Under the pieces are notes generated by a model. That model made no database searches. It was not told where the DNA came from and was given only the letters and a program-made list of their open reading frames with translations. DNA of 52,423 nucleotides, from IMG/VR virus record IMGVR_UViG_3300001918_000036, positions 1-52,423 of that record. The stretch is one strand, 5' to 3'. This DNA comes from a virus. Below are positions 39,959-47,615 of the stretch, one piece after another (position 1 is the first letter of the stretch; each line of letters opens with the position of its first letter). The translations under genes were made by a program, and so were the position numbers.

Positions 39959-40092
39959 AAAGTCTATTCGACGATTTCTTTGCTGGGTTGGGATTGGCTC
40001 TAGCTGCCTACTTTTTCCTCAACGGCCTGGGCCTTTGGCCAGAGCCACCAAAGCCCTTCCCCCAGCAAACCCACCAAACTCCCAAAGGGTAA
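39955..40092 (+). CDS. 45-residue single-span membrane protein
   Basis: MKSLFDDFFAGLGLALAAYF begins the ORF, giving one transmembrane helix and a Pro/Gln-rich tail (PEPPKPFPQQTHQTP). The ATG overlaps the preceding stop. Its topology (short span plus Pro-rich tail) repeats that of the peptide at 39657. Confidence 0.55.
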   Translation: MKSLFDDFFAGLGLALAAYFFLNGLGLWPEPPKPFPQQTHQTPKG

Positions 40093-40159
40093 GCGATCGC
40101 CCTAGTTTCTCAGGCCACGGCGATCGCCCCCTATCCCTTCTGCAAAGGACATTTAAACC

Positions 40160-40549
40160 ATGACACAAACAGCCACCAAAGACCTCACACTGCAAGAATT
40201 TCAGCAGGATATGGGAGCCGAGCGAATCACCGACAGCTCGCACCTGATGCCCGTCGCCAACTTCACCGATTGCAAACAGGCCGCTGCCCTGGTGGAGAAG
40301 TTTGGCGATAAGGATTTGGCAAAGCTCTCCGACATTGACCAGGCCGCATTGCTCTGTATCCTCTCTGCCATCGTCTACCGGGATGTATGCACCACTGGCA
40401 AGCAGCCGCTCACTATCTGGGAAGCCGCCGATCGCGCCATTCCTGAGGATGAGGATCACACCTCAGAGGCAATGGAAGACGCTCTGGAGGCGCTCGAAGG
40501 CATTGACCCGGATGATGCGATCGCCCTGATTCAGTTTTTGGTGCAGTGA
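40160..40549 (+). CDS. Hypothetical acidic helical protein
   Basis: A 129-residue soluble protein with AAGGA upstream (KDLTLQEFQQDMGAERITDS; AAALVEKFGDKDLAKLSDID; MEDALEALEGIDPDDAIALI). It is acidic and helical. It lies in the same operon as the membrane proteins, one base before the next ORF region. Unknown family. Confidence 0.6.
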   Translation: MTQTATKDLTLQEFQQDMGAERITDSSHLMPVANFTDCKQAAALVEKFGDKDLAKLSDIDQAALLCILSAIVYRDVCTTGKQPLTIWEAADRAIPEDEDHTSEAMEDALEALEGIDPDDAIALIQFLVQ

Positions 40550-40550
40550 T

Positions 40551-41057
40551 ATGGATCAGCTTTTCAATCCTCTTACTTCGCCTGGAACGACGATTTTGCT
40601 AGGGCTGAGTGCCGTAGCCGGGGGCGTATCTCTTTCGATGGTGCGATTGGAAACGGCAATGGCAGAACGAACCCACACGCAGATAGCGCTGCAACGTGCT
40701 GAGGTCTGCCGGATTTTGCCCCCCACTGAGAAGTTGGAGCTGGGAGCCTACTACTTCCAGCCCACTACCTTCAATCCAGACGGAGGCCGTAGCGGCGTCC
40801 TTTTGGAGGAAGGGCGTTACGTGTGCGATCGCTTTGGTGCTACCGCCCGCATTGAGCGCGGTGGGTACGCGCAATTCATGGCGATCGCTGCGGATATCAC
40901 CGCATTCAATAGGGTGCTTCAGATACGCCTGGACGATCCGGCTAATCCGGATGCCAACCAGGAAACTCAGGTGCAACGCGCCCACAACATGGGGGTCTGG
41001 AAAGAACCCCCGCAGGCTACCGAGCCTGAAAAGCCCGATTTCTTTGATGTTCAATAA
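40551..41057 (+). CDS. Membrane-anchored protein of ATPase operon
   Basis: A 168-residue protein. Residues 11-28 (TTILLGLSAVAGGVSLSM) are one transmembrane helix near the N-terminus, and the remainder (CRILPPTEKLELGAYYFQPT; GVLLEEGRYVCDRFGATARI; AADITAFNRVLQIRLDDP) forms one soluble alpha/beta domain. The short N-terminal span leaves the bulk on one face of the membrane. It directly precedes the four-span protein and the ATPase, so a complex of the three is likely. No family recognised. Confidence 0.65.
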   Translation: MDQLFNPLTSPGTTILLGLSAVAGGVSLSMVRLETAMAERTHTQIALQRAEVCRILPPTEKLELGAYYFQPTTFNPDGGRSGVLLEEGRYVCDRFGATARIERGGYAQFMAIAADITAFNRVLQIRLDDPANPDANQETQVQRAHNMGVWKEPPQATEPEKPDFFDVQ

Positions 41058-41071
41058 ACGGAGAATTAACT

Positions 41072-41782
41072 ATGGCAGTTCGTAGAAAGCCCAAGCCTCA
41101 AGCCGCCAAGCCTGAAGCCCCACCCTCAGCCGATCCCTTTGCCAGTGAGGAGAAGGAGGATCAAGGCATCATCCTGAAGCTTGCCAAGCTTATGCAAGAC
41201 ATCTTCAGTCACAAGGGGATGTTTTGGTTGGGTGTGTCGGTTGCAGTTGTCTGCTTCTTAGGGAACCTCTGGTTTTACTACAGCCTCTTTGGGGAGTTAA
41301 CCGAATATGCAATCTGGCAGTGTGCAGGGCTAGCCCTGCTCGTATCATGCTCAACCACCTTGTTTGAGCTAATGCCAGTCATCATGACCCAGGGGCGGCG
41401 AAACCGACTTCGCCAAATTCTTCACGCTGGGGCCAAGCCTCGGGATCTTCCAGAACTGAATCCAAAGGTCGTAGGCGATGCCGAGGATCTAATGAAGGCA
41501 TACCGGAACAGCGACAAAGAAACCAAAGAGTTTTTCGAGATGGGCCGATGGATCGCCATCTTCCTCGAAGCCATAGTGGGCTTCATCTTCATGGGATCTT
41601 TAGGGTCCGGTTTCGGTGCCCTCATCAGCTTGGGCCTATTCATCGCCTCGATCTTTGGGTGCGAGTGGGGAGTTTCGCTTGCTCTCCGGGCCGCTGAATG
41701 GGAGTTGCCCCCGGCTATTCGCCAACAACTCGATGAACTCCTTGCCAATGCTGGCAAAGCCCTGAATTTGAAGCGCATCTAA
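41072..41782 (+). CDS. Four-span membrane protein of ATPase operon
   Basis: A 236-residue protein. After a Pro/Ala/Lys-rich cytoplasmic start it has spans at about 50-70, 80-104, 160-178 and 181-203 (GMFWLGVSVAVVCFLG; LALLVSCSTTLFELMPVI; IAIFLEAIVGFIFMGSL; GLFIASIFGCEWGVSL). A basic loop of about 55 residues (QGRRNRLRQILHAGAKPRDL) lies between spans 2 and 3. GGAG precedes the ATG. It could form the membrane base for the downstream ATPase. It ends at a terminator-like hairpin. Not assignable to a known channel or secretion family by eye. Confidence 0.7.
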   Translation: MAVRRKPKPQAAKPEAPPSADPFASEEKEDQGIILKLAKLMQDIFSHKGMFWLGVSVAVVCFLGNLWFYYSLFGELTEYAIWQCAGLALLVSCSTTLFELMPVIMTQGRRNRLRQILHAGAKPRDLPELNPKVVGDAEDLMKAYRNSDKETKEFFEMGRWIAIFLEAIVGFIFMGSLGSGFGALISLGLFIASIFGCEWGVSLALRAAEWELPPAIRQQLDELLANAGKALNLKRI

Positions 41783-41799
41783 CCCTCAAATAGCTACGA

Positions 41800-41829
41800 A
41801 AAAGGCGTGAGGGGCAACTCACGCCTTTT
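41800..41829 (+). terminator. Hairpin AAAAGGCGTGA / TCACGCCTTTT
   Basis: An 11-bp stem with an eight-base loop and T-run in the gap before the ATPase gene. It may reduce readthrough, so the ATPase level may differ from that of the membrane proteins. Confidence 0.75.
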
Positions 41830-41856
41830 ATTTGCCCATTACCACAGGAACTTAGT

Positions 41857-43785
41857 ATGAGCATTCGTCGTAATCGTAACCGCGATCGCCAGAATGAAGC
41901 CGTAGCAGAGCCACTCATTCAACCCACCACACCCCCGCCCCGGATCGAGCGCCGCAAGCCTAATGAACGGAATGGCTACCTCGATCCAGACCAAACCCTG
42001 GTGAACTTCGCCATTCGCGAAAAAGGGATGACCTTTGAACAACTCATCGCAGAAGACCCCAGCCGCTTACTCCGAACCTGGCTGAAGCTCTACAGAAAAG
42101 CCAGGGCGACGGCGATCGCCACCGCAGTACTGGGCGCTGCTGCGACGGTGGTGGGGGTGGGAGTTGGGGCCACACCGCTGATGGTCGCCGGAATCGCCAC
42201 CATCGGCGGGTCTGGAATGCTGGCAAAGCACCACAACGCTGGGGTGAAGGCGTGCGAGCTGGAAGCCGAGATTTTAGACGAAATCCGGCCCATCCTGGAA
42301 CTGTTTCACACACTGGAAACCCGTGGGGCAAACCCCTCCGACCTGGTAAGCCTGTACGACAGATTGATCCGTCAGTACGCTGCACAAAACCCCGTATTCG
42401 GGGCCATCGGGGATCCCGCTGGGCTGAAAGAATTCTTCGAGGTGGAGCTAGCCAAGCACCTCACCGTTTCGAGCGTTGCAGCCACCCAGACAGGGTTTGC
42501 TGCTGCTGCCAAACCTCAGCCACCAGCGATCGCCCCCGCAGCTCCACCACCTGTCCAACCTCCCTCGCCTTCTGTTGCACCAGTGATTCATGGGCAGCCA
42601 GAAGCACCCATCGCCCAATCTGCCCATGAATCATCGACTGAAATTCAGGTTGCGACCGAAATTCAGACCGTGGAAGCGGAGGTGGAGGTGGAGGTGCCCA
42701 CCACTGACCTGGCAGGTGTATTGGCAGAGCAGTTGAAGTCTCTGGTGATTGCGGCTTTCCCACGCACTGGCAAAGGCATCACCGTAGCCCACGGAGGCCG
42801 CAGAGTGAAGGAGATGTACCCCGACCTGGAGATCTGGCTACTTGACCCAAAGAATGAGGCGAGTGAAAGCGGCTACTGGTCGTTCGTTGACCTGGATAAA
42901 AGGATTCATTTCGACCTAAGGGATTTCTGCTTGGACATTCCGAAGACCGAAACCCTGGTCAATGACTTCCTGACTCGGTTCAACAATTCGACCGCAGTGG
43001 CCAAGCTCCTGATTGTGGACGAATTCGTGGCCTTGAATGCTCGACTCTCCAGTGAGTTCATGAAACGCCTAAAAGATTTTCTGGTGGCCATTTCCTCTTC
43101 TGGGGAATCCAGCTCGGGTGACGCAAGCCAGAAGCCTCAAGGCAAGTTTGCCTGGGTAATCACTCAATCCCCCTACGTTGCAGATCTGGGCTTCCGCACC
43201 AAAGGACAGCGAGCGGCCTTCAACCGAATTCTGCTATTCAATGACACCAATCAGGGCTATCTAACACTGGCTGAAGGGGCTGATTTTTGCCCAAAGATTA
43301 GAGACGAAGAAAAGCAGAAATTGTTGTCTTCAACAGGCCGCGCTTTCTACTACTCACTGGGCGATCGCTGGGGTGCAATTTGCAACTACCAAGGATTTGC
43401 GCCGGATGCTAGGACTTCACCCAATTCGCACCCGTTCAGCGCTCAACCCGTGGTCAACCAGCAAGCAACTGAAGCTGAGGTAGAAGTAGCCACAGAGGAA
43501 GTAGCAACAGCGGTTTTTGATACAGAAGAAATCGCTGCAAAACTCCTCAACTGGCTTAAAGGCAGAGGGCAAGAGTTTTTCACGGATGGATTCATTTCTG
43601 GCCCTGTTATTGTCAAAAACTTTGGGTACTGGAACAAGGGTAAAACTTATAGGGTTTCCAAGCCAGAACTCACCCAGCTTGTAATGCATTTAGTTCATAT
43701 CAAAGAAGTGGAAGTTGTCGCAGGGAAAGGAGTAAGACTGCTCTCATTTGAGGATGAGTTGGGCCTGTTCGATGATGTGGCGTAA
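41857..43785 (+). CDS. VirD4/TraD/FtsK-like membrane-associated ATPase
   Basis: A 642-residue protein with AGGA seven bases before the ATG. Hydrophobic residues 83-125 (ATAVLGAAATVVGVGVGA; LMVAGIATIGGSG) form a membrane hairpin. A P/A/Q-rich linker follows. The ATPase domain has Walker A AAFPRTGKG (299-307) and Walker B LLIVDEF (D388, E389), with a WVITQSP sensor-like strand, the order seen in coupling-protein and FtsK/HerA ATPases. The C-terminal 80 residues look like a winged helix (LLNWLKGRGQEFFTDGF). It would move DNA or protein at the membrane. No relaxase or pilus gene is visible, so the role is unclear. Confidence 0.75.
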   Translation: MSIRRNRNRDRQNEAVAEPLIQPTTPPPRIERRKPNERNGYLDPDQTLVNFAIREKGMTFEQLIAEDPSRLLRTWLKLYRKARATAIATAVLGAAATVVGVGVGATPLMVAGIATIGGSGMLAKHHNAGVKACELEAEILDEIRPILELFHTLETRGANPSDLVSLYDRLIRQYAAQNPVFGAIGDPAGLKEFFEVELAKHLTVSSVAATQTGFAAAAKPQPPAIAPAAPPPVQPPSPSVAPVIHGQPEAPIAQSAHESSTEIQVATEIQTVEAEVEVEVPTTDLAGVLAEQLKSLVIAAFPRTGKGITVAHGGRRVKEMYPDLEIWLLDPKNEASESGYWSFVDLDKRIHFDLRDFCLDIPKTETLVNDFLTRFNNSTAVAKLLIVDEFVALNARLSSEFMKRLKDFLVAISSSGESSSGDASQKPQGKFAWVITQSPYVADLGFRTKGQRAAFNRILLFNDTNQGYLTLAEGADFCPKIRDEEKQKLLSSTGRAFYYSLGDRWGAICNYQGFAPDARTSPNSHPFSAQPVVNQQATEAEVEVATEEVATAVFDTEEIAAKLLNWLKGRGQEFFTDGFISGPVIVKNFGYWNKGKTYRVSKPELTQLVMHLVHIKEVEVVAGKGVRLLSFEDELGLFDDVA

Positions 43786-43935
43786 TGGCGTAAGGAAGGT
43801 GCTGTTTTCCGGCGTAAGGTGGCGTAAGGCCAGCGTAAGGGAGCCTGTAAGGCCCATTCTTCCGTTCACTGGCGTAAGGATTGTAAGGCCAGTGTAAGGA
43901 TTGTAAGGCCAGCGTAAGGGATGTCATTACGCCAC
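43777..43935. repeat. Iteron-like array of ten GTAAGG units in inverted 10-bp ends
   Basis: Between 43790 and 43919 GTAAGG occurs ten times in one orientation, mostly preceded by GC or T (GGCGTAAGG, AGCGTAAGG, TTGTAAGG) at irregular 8-25 base spacing. The array is bounded by GTGGCGTAAT (43777-43786) and its exact complement ATTACGCCAC (43926-43935). The ATPase stop codon lies in the left end. No convincing gene covers it. Iteron-type replication origins and partition sites have this look. Confidence 0.8.
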
Positions 43936-44049
43936 CATCACGCCCAAGAATCTATTAGTTAATCCAGGAATTCAGGCTGAGAAAAATGAACAAACCTAAG
44001 CCATTCAGGCAAAGCTACAATCGAAGCAGAGATGATACACCCTGAAGAC
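43936..44049. other. Short AT-rich spacer with a 19-codon ORF
   Basis: MNKPKPFRQSYNRSRDDTP is encoded at 43986-44045 and ends just before the terminator. It has no clear ribosome site, so I do not call it a gene. An AT-rich stretch next to an iteron-like array would suit a melting region. Confidence 0.3.
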
Positions 44050-44081
44050 AAAAGCCCCCAGCTCTACACCGGGGGCTTTTT
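44050..44081. terminator. Rho-independent terminator
   Basis: AAAAGCCCCC and its complement around an 11-base loop, followed by TTTTT on plus and a T-run on minus; separates the array from the convergent gene. Confidence 0.85.
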
Positions 44082-44119
44082 CATTATTTAGCTTGAGAGA
44101 GATCGCTCCTTTTGCGGTA

Positions 44120-44836
44120 TCAACGCGGCTTAATTGTGAGGGTAAAGATTCCCATTTCCTTAATCACGTTGAGAGTTGCCTGTTTATCAGAAAAAGTTGT
44201 AGATGCTTCGGTTGAAGCGCCATTAGCCATTGCCACAATTTGGTCGTTGAACCAGGTCGGACCATCTATCCATTCGGGAGCGGCGTGTTTAATAAAACCC
44301 AAAGTGTAGGCAACGTTTAAATTTCTTGCCTGAGTATCATCATTAGGGATGCCAATCAAGATTGAAGCGCTTACCAATTCACTGGATGGGCCAATGAGTT
44401 CAATCGTTGCCAAACGATTACGAGAAGTTCCCATCACTCGTGGTTGGCTAGCCACGCTGGAGGACGATTCAAACGTAAATCCTATTTCTGATTGCTCAAA
44501 AATAGACTGAATGGCCGTTCGGCTGACGCCAATTCCAGGCGATCGCACCACCTGAGGTGTTGGTGAAGGTGCAACAGAAGGCGAGGGAGGTGCTGCGGTT
44601 GTAGCAGGTGAGGCCACTACGACTGGTTGAGGAGATGCTGTTGTAGATGGAGGCTCAGACTTAGGGGCGGTAAGGCCCGTGAGCAGCAATGACGCGAAAA
44701 AAGTACCACCCCAAACTTTCATGGATAACTGTCGAGTGGGCTTTTCAACCTTAGGAAGAACCCAGCGAGGCTTAATTAAACCAACGAAAAATGTCGGAAC
44801 CGAGGCTAGAAAAATCAAGGCAAAAAGAGAAGCCAC
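44120..44836 (-). CDS. Membrane-anchored protein with Pro/Ser/Thr-rich linker
   Basis: A 238-residue protein. It has two hydrophobic stretches near the N-terminus (ALIFLASVPTFFVGLI, about 5-21; FFASLLLTGLT, about 46-58), a linker of P, S, T, A and V (about 60-98), and a C-terminal soluble domain (AIQSIFEQSEIGFTFESSSS; GTSRNRLATIELIGPSSELV; AYTLGFIKHAAPEW) that looks like a small sensor or binding domain. Similar layouts are common in cyanobacterial exported proteins. Function unknown; a lysogeny-expressed envelope modifier is possible. Confidence 0.65.
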   Translation of the reverse strand: MASLFALIFLASVPTFFVGLIKPRWVLPKVEKPTRQLSMKVWGGTFFASLLLTGLTAPKSEPPSTTASPQPVVVASPATTAAPPSPSVAPSPTPQVVRSPGIGVSRTAIQSIFEQSEIGFTFESSSSVASQPRVMGTSRNRLATIELIGPSSELVSASILIGIPNDDTQARNLNVAYTLGFIKHAAPEWIDGPTWFNDQIVAMANGASTEASTTFSDKQATLNVIKEMGIFTLTIKPR

Positions 44837-44904
44837 AGCCTTACCTCTCAGGGGTTTGTTTGCTGCCCTTTAAAGTGCCCAATCACCAGAAACTCTAACG
44901 GCCA

Positions 44905-44926
44905 TAAAAAGGGAGCGATCGCCCCC
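44905..44926 (-). terminator. HIP1-containing terminator-like hairpin
   Basis: On the minus strand GGGGGCGATCGCTCCC is followed by TTTTT. The stem is built around GCGATCGC with a one-base asymmetry. It would end transcripts of the two genes at 45.05-45.9 kb. Confidence 0.6.
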
Positions 44927-45053
44927 AAACAACCGCCCCAACAAACAAGCCCCCTTTTGGGTACCTCAATACTACCCGCCCTCACTGGGTTGCTCACGGT
45001 CTACTGGAGGAACCGATGCCTGGGGGCGAAAGACGGCGGTGGCGATCGCCCCT

Positions 45054-45269
45054 TCAACAGTCATCACAATCGCTATTTACAAGAGCTTCAAGCTGTGACC
45101 GTTGAAACGGACCTAAAACACCACGGCGGTAAGCATTGTTCAATATGGCGATCGCAGCGCTGATGGCGTGCGCTTCCCACAGTTCTATCTGCTCCTGTCC
45201 AGTAGAGATTTTGTAGAACCCATTTGCTGTACTAACTACAAGCTCCCCATCAATCCAGATGTCATTCAT
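45054..45269 (-). CDS. Small hypothetical protein
   Basis: A 71-residue protein (MNDIWIDGELVVSTANGFYK; LWEAHAISAAIAILNNAYRR; LEALVNSDCDDC) with a beta start and a helical end. It is 12 bases after the stop of the TPR-like gene and probably in one unit with it. Confidence 0.6.
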   Translation of the reverse strand: MNDIWIDGELVVSTANGFYKISTGQEQIELWEAHAISAAIAILNNAYRRGVLGPFQRSQLEALVNSDCDDC

Positions 45270-45281
45270 AGCGATCGCCTC

Positions 45282-45917
45282 TCACCCCTTCTTCAGCTTT
45301 TTCTCACACCGCTCTATCCGCTTCTCCCAATCCCCCGCCCAGCCTTGCTCCTGAGCCAGCCTGCAAATCTGAATGGCACTGGCATAATCCTTCTGCTTTT
45401 CCAGAATGATCGCCAATTGCTCAAACCCTACATGGGTAGGCAGGTTGAAGACACTCTCAGGCAATCGCTCATCAGAATGTTTAGCGAGATCCCTCGCTTC
45501 TTTTTGAAACAACTTGGCTACCTGGGGAGCAATGGCAACTTGTTTTCTACATGCATCAATTGCTATTTCTAGGGCCGCTGGATCTTCACGGTCTTTGTAG
45601 TAGACCTGCACCACCTGCTGATAGGTGAAGTGCAGCCCCATCAAATCATTCTCCGTCAGGCTCACTTCCTCAGCTTTGGCCAGGATACGTCGGACGATCG
45701 AGCGATCGCCCGGCTTCTTAAACCACGTTGCCAAGCCTGAAAACAACATAGCTGGGCTGATCGTCCTGCCACTGATCTTGCCCTGGCTTAACGGTCGCGA
45801 TCCTGGTTCACCCCCCAGCGGCTGGTAAACCTGCTCAATGTACTCTCTCTCTGCTGCGGTGAAGGTGGAAAGCCACCAGTCAGTCAGGCCGTAATACTCA
45901 ATCTGCCCAGCGATCAT
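45282..45917 (-). CDS. TPR-like hypothetical protein
   Basis: From MIAGQIEYYGLTDWWLSTFT the protein is 211 residues. The N-terminal EYYGLTDWWLSTFTAAEREY and EQVYQPLGG pattern is frequent in uncharacterised bacterial proteins of this type. The C-terminal half has two to three helical hairpins resembling tetratricopeptide repeats (GFEQLAIILEKQKDYASAIQ; CRLAQEQGWAGDWEKRIERC). A longer start at 45962 is possible. A protein-protein interaction role is likely. It lies in the probable lysogeny region. Confidence 0.65.
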   Translation of the reverse strand: MIAGQIEYYGLTDWWLSTFTAAEREYIEQVYQPLGGEPGSRPLSQGKISGRTISPAMLFSGLATWFKKPGDRSIVRRILAKAEEVSLTENDLMGLHFTYQQVVQVYYKDREDPAALEIAIDACRKQVAIAPQVAKLFQKEARDLAKHSDERLPESVFNLPTHVGFEQLAIILEKQKDYASAIQICRLAQEQGWAGDWEKRIERCEKKLKKG

Positions 45918-46163
45918 AATCTGATATAAAAAACAGGTTTTAGTTAGTTGATATCTTGTCAACTTGTTACCAAGTTATTGTCTAAATCTTGACTCGAAAA
46001 TTATGCGCTTTCACTGCTAGATTCTTTACCCTGTAAGACATTGGAAACTTCTTTCTCTTAAGAAAAGCCGTTTTTTCCATAAGTAAGAGTAGAATATTCT
46101 TTCCCCTGACGTGTGTTCCCTCCTTGTTCGGTTACGCCCCTAACCTGAAAGTTGTGATGGAGT

Positions 46164-46412
46164 ATGGATCCTGCAAAGTCACTTGCTGTCTCTTTGGGAC
46201 TGCCGTTCTTAGCTGATTGCAAGATTTCTGAAGAGACTGAAAAACTGATAATTTCACCCCCCAACAGCAGCATCTACCAGAAAGTTTTAGACCACGGGGA
46301 AGCTATCCTTAAGGCCGCTCAAAGTAAGGGTCAGAGCTTGATTGTCCAGTACAGAGATTGCGACGGCGACCACACTGTTCGCTGGCCTATAAATCAGAGA
46401 TTACGCACTTGA
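46164..46412 (+). CDS. Small hypothetical protein in immunity region
   Basis: An 82-residue ORF (MDPAKSLAVSLGLPFLADCK; NSSIYQKVLDHGEAILKAAQ; LIVQYRDCDGDHTVRWPI). It is convergent with and overlaps the end of the CI-like gene by 12 bases. GGAG is too near the ATG for ideal spacing. Protein-like composition but unknown function. Confidence 0.45.
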   Translation: MDPAKSLAVSLGLPFLADCKISEETEKLIISPPNSSIYQKVLDHGEAILKAAQSKGQSLIVQYRDCDGDHTVRWPINQRLRT

Positions 46413-46955
46413 ATTAGGCAAGGGTGCATCCTCTGCCATTCCATAAGCACGCCCTAAGGGCAACGGATTTCCATCCTCAAAAAGAACGCCCATTCTTAGA
46501 AGCTGGCCCACAGTAGGCCGTTGCCCTGAAAGAATCGCTTCGAGATCTCTGGGCTTCATACTGAGCTTTTTTGCAAAGTCCTCAACACTCTGCCTTCCTT
46601 TCTTTTTCAGCAATAGTGCTACAGCCTCTGGATAGGCAGTTTTTGCCGGGTCTGGAGTTGCTAATGCTGGTGGCTGCTTCATCTCACACGCAATCTCATT
46701 GAAGTCCTGTGCAGTCAAAGGGTTTCCCTCGTTGTCTGTAAACAGCTTCAATTCAGCGATCGCAAAAATCAGGTCAAGCCGCAAATACGTAGCCTTGCCA
46801 CCTACAAGCCTGTGAATGGCATCATTATTTGTCTTGAAGCCAATCGCAGCAAGCCGATCAACCAGGTCTATCTGTTGTAAATCAGCTTCCTCCAATTGCC
46901 TTCGCAAATATGCACCTAAGACACGGACTCCTTCTGGTGTGATGTTCCGTCCCAT
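46401..46955 (-). CDS. CI-like repressor candidate with HTH regions
   Basis: A 184-residue protein. The N-terminal half is a helical DNA-binding-like domain (GVRVLGAYLRRQLEEADLQQ; IDLVDRLAAIGFKTNNDAIH). The C-terminal half contains a second HTH-like element (GRQSVEDFAKKLSMKPRDLE; AILSGQRPTVGQLLRMGVLF). It is divergent from the replication operon with 160 bases between, the layout of a lysogeny repressor. No LexA-type protease domain is present, so induction would work differently from lambda CI. Confidence 0.6.
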   Translation of the reverse strand: MGRNITPEGVRVLGAYLRRQLEEADLQQIDLVDRLAAIGFKTNNDAIHRLVGGKATYLRLDLIFAIAELKLFTDNEGNPLTAQDFNEIACEMKQPPALATPDPAKTAYPEAVALLLKKKGRQSVEDFAKKLSMKPRDLEAILSGQRPTVGQLLRMGVLFEDGNPLPLGRAYGMAEDAPLPNSSA

Positions 46956-47114
46956 GTACAGCCCCGAACAGCACAGCTACATCAGAATAATCTTTCACTA
47001 ATTACTGTCCTCGTAAGGTGTAGATTGCTGATCTTTTGCTTGCTAATTGCATATTTCTGATCTACGATCGCCTCAGCGCAAATGCACAAAAACACAAGCG
47101 CACAAGGAGGCAAG
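46956..47114. promoter_or_regulatory. Divergent early promoter region, promoter at 47040-47068
   Basis: Plus strand: TTGCTA (47040-47045), 17 bases, TACGAT (47063-47068), a plausible sigma-70 promoter for the replication operon. The region is AT-rich. One GTAAGG word lies at about 47014. It separates the CI-like gene from the RHH gene and should hold the operators. Confidence 0.5.
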
Positions 47115-47285
47115 GTGAGTAGCTCAAGACTTCACGTTCAGGTACCTGAAGACTTAGACCGGGAAATTCGCATTTATGCGGCCAGCAATCGCATGAGGTT
47201 GAACGAGGTCGCGACCGAAGCCTTTGAGATGTATCTCAACGCAAAAAAGCCCCCACAGGAAGCACCGATCTCGATCGCTTCCTAG
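47115..47285 (+). CDS. Ribbon-helix-helix (CopG/Arc-like) protein
   Basis: The GTG at 47115 has AAGGAGG four bases upstream and gives 56 residues. SRLHVQVPEDLDREIRIYAA then SNRMRLNEVATEAFEMYLNA is a strand followed by two helices, a complete ribbon-helix-helix fold. It is the first gene of the early operon, so an autoregulator or Cro-equivalent is likely. A longer frame from 47082 lacks a ribosome site. Confidence 0.75.
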   Translation: MSSSRLHVQVPEDLDREIRIYAASNRMRLNEVATEAFEMYLNAKKPPQEAPISIAS

Positions 47286-47318
47286 GACAATCCCAACCTG
47301 CAAAAAAGCTCAAAAAAC

Positions 47319-47359
47319 AGAGATAGCCGCCCACTTCCCCAAGCGTTGCGGCTATCTCT
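47319..47359 (+). terminator. Hairpin AGAGATAGCCGC / GCGGCTATCTCT (attenuator)
   Basis: A 12-bp stem with a 17-base loop but no following T-run. It lies between the RHH gene and the next gene and may attenuate transcription or stabilise the first message. Confidence 0.55.
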
Positions 47360-47390
47360 TCATCCCCCAGCTACAACAACCAGAGGATTT

Positions 47391-47615
47391 ATGCAATTAA
47401 CAGAAGTACATACAACTGTATCACCTCAGGTCTCGGATGGGTTGCAGCCCGTTCAACGGACTCTAGAAAACCTGCTGGCACTTTCTGATCTTGACGAATA
47501 CGAGAGAACGCTACTGACCTGGCTCTGTTACCGCCCCGACCCCCTCATCAAAGTGGATGAGCTGATGGCGATCGCCAAGATTCGGGATATCCACATGGGG
47601 AGGGGTGAGCAATGA
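47391..47615 (+). CDS. Small hypothetical early protein
   Basis: From MQLTEVHTTVSPQVSDGLQP (AGAGGA upstream) the protein is 74 residues, ending in a helical LTWLCYRPDPLIKVDELMAI segment. Its stop overlaps the start of the zinc-finger gene (ATGA). Unknown family. Confidence 0.6.
   Translation: MQLTEVHTTVSPQVSDGLQPVQRTLENLLALSDLDEYERTLLTWLCYRPDPLIKVDELMAIAKIRDIHMGRGEQ

Noticed and set aside
39655-43785. Complete conjugation system
   Set aside because: Only a coupling-type ATPase and membrane proteins are present; no relaxase, VirB4-like ATPase or pilin was seen.
43700-43927. Minus-strand ORF with PYA repeats across the GTAAGG array
   Set aside because: The apparent peptide repeat is just the GTAAGG word translated; no ribosome site, and it overlaps the ATPase end.
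43777-43935. CRISPR array
   Set aside because: Repeats are only 6-9 bases with irregular short spacing and there are no cas genes in the window.
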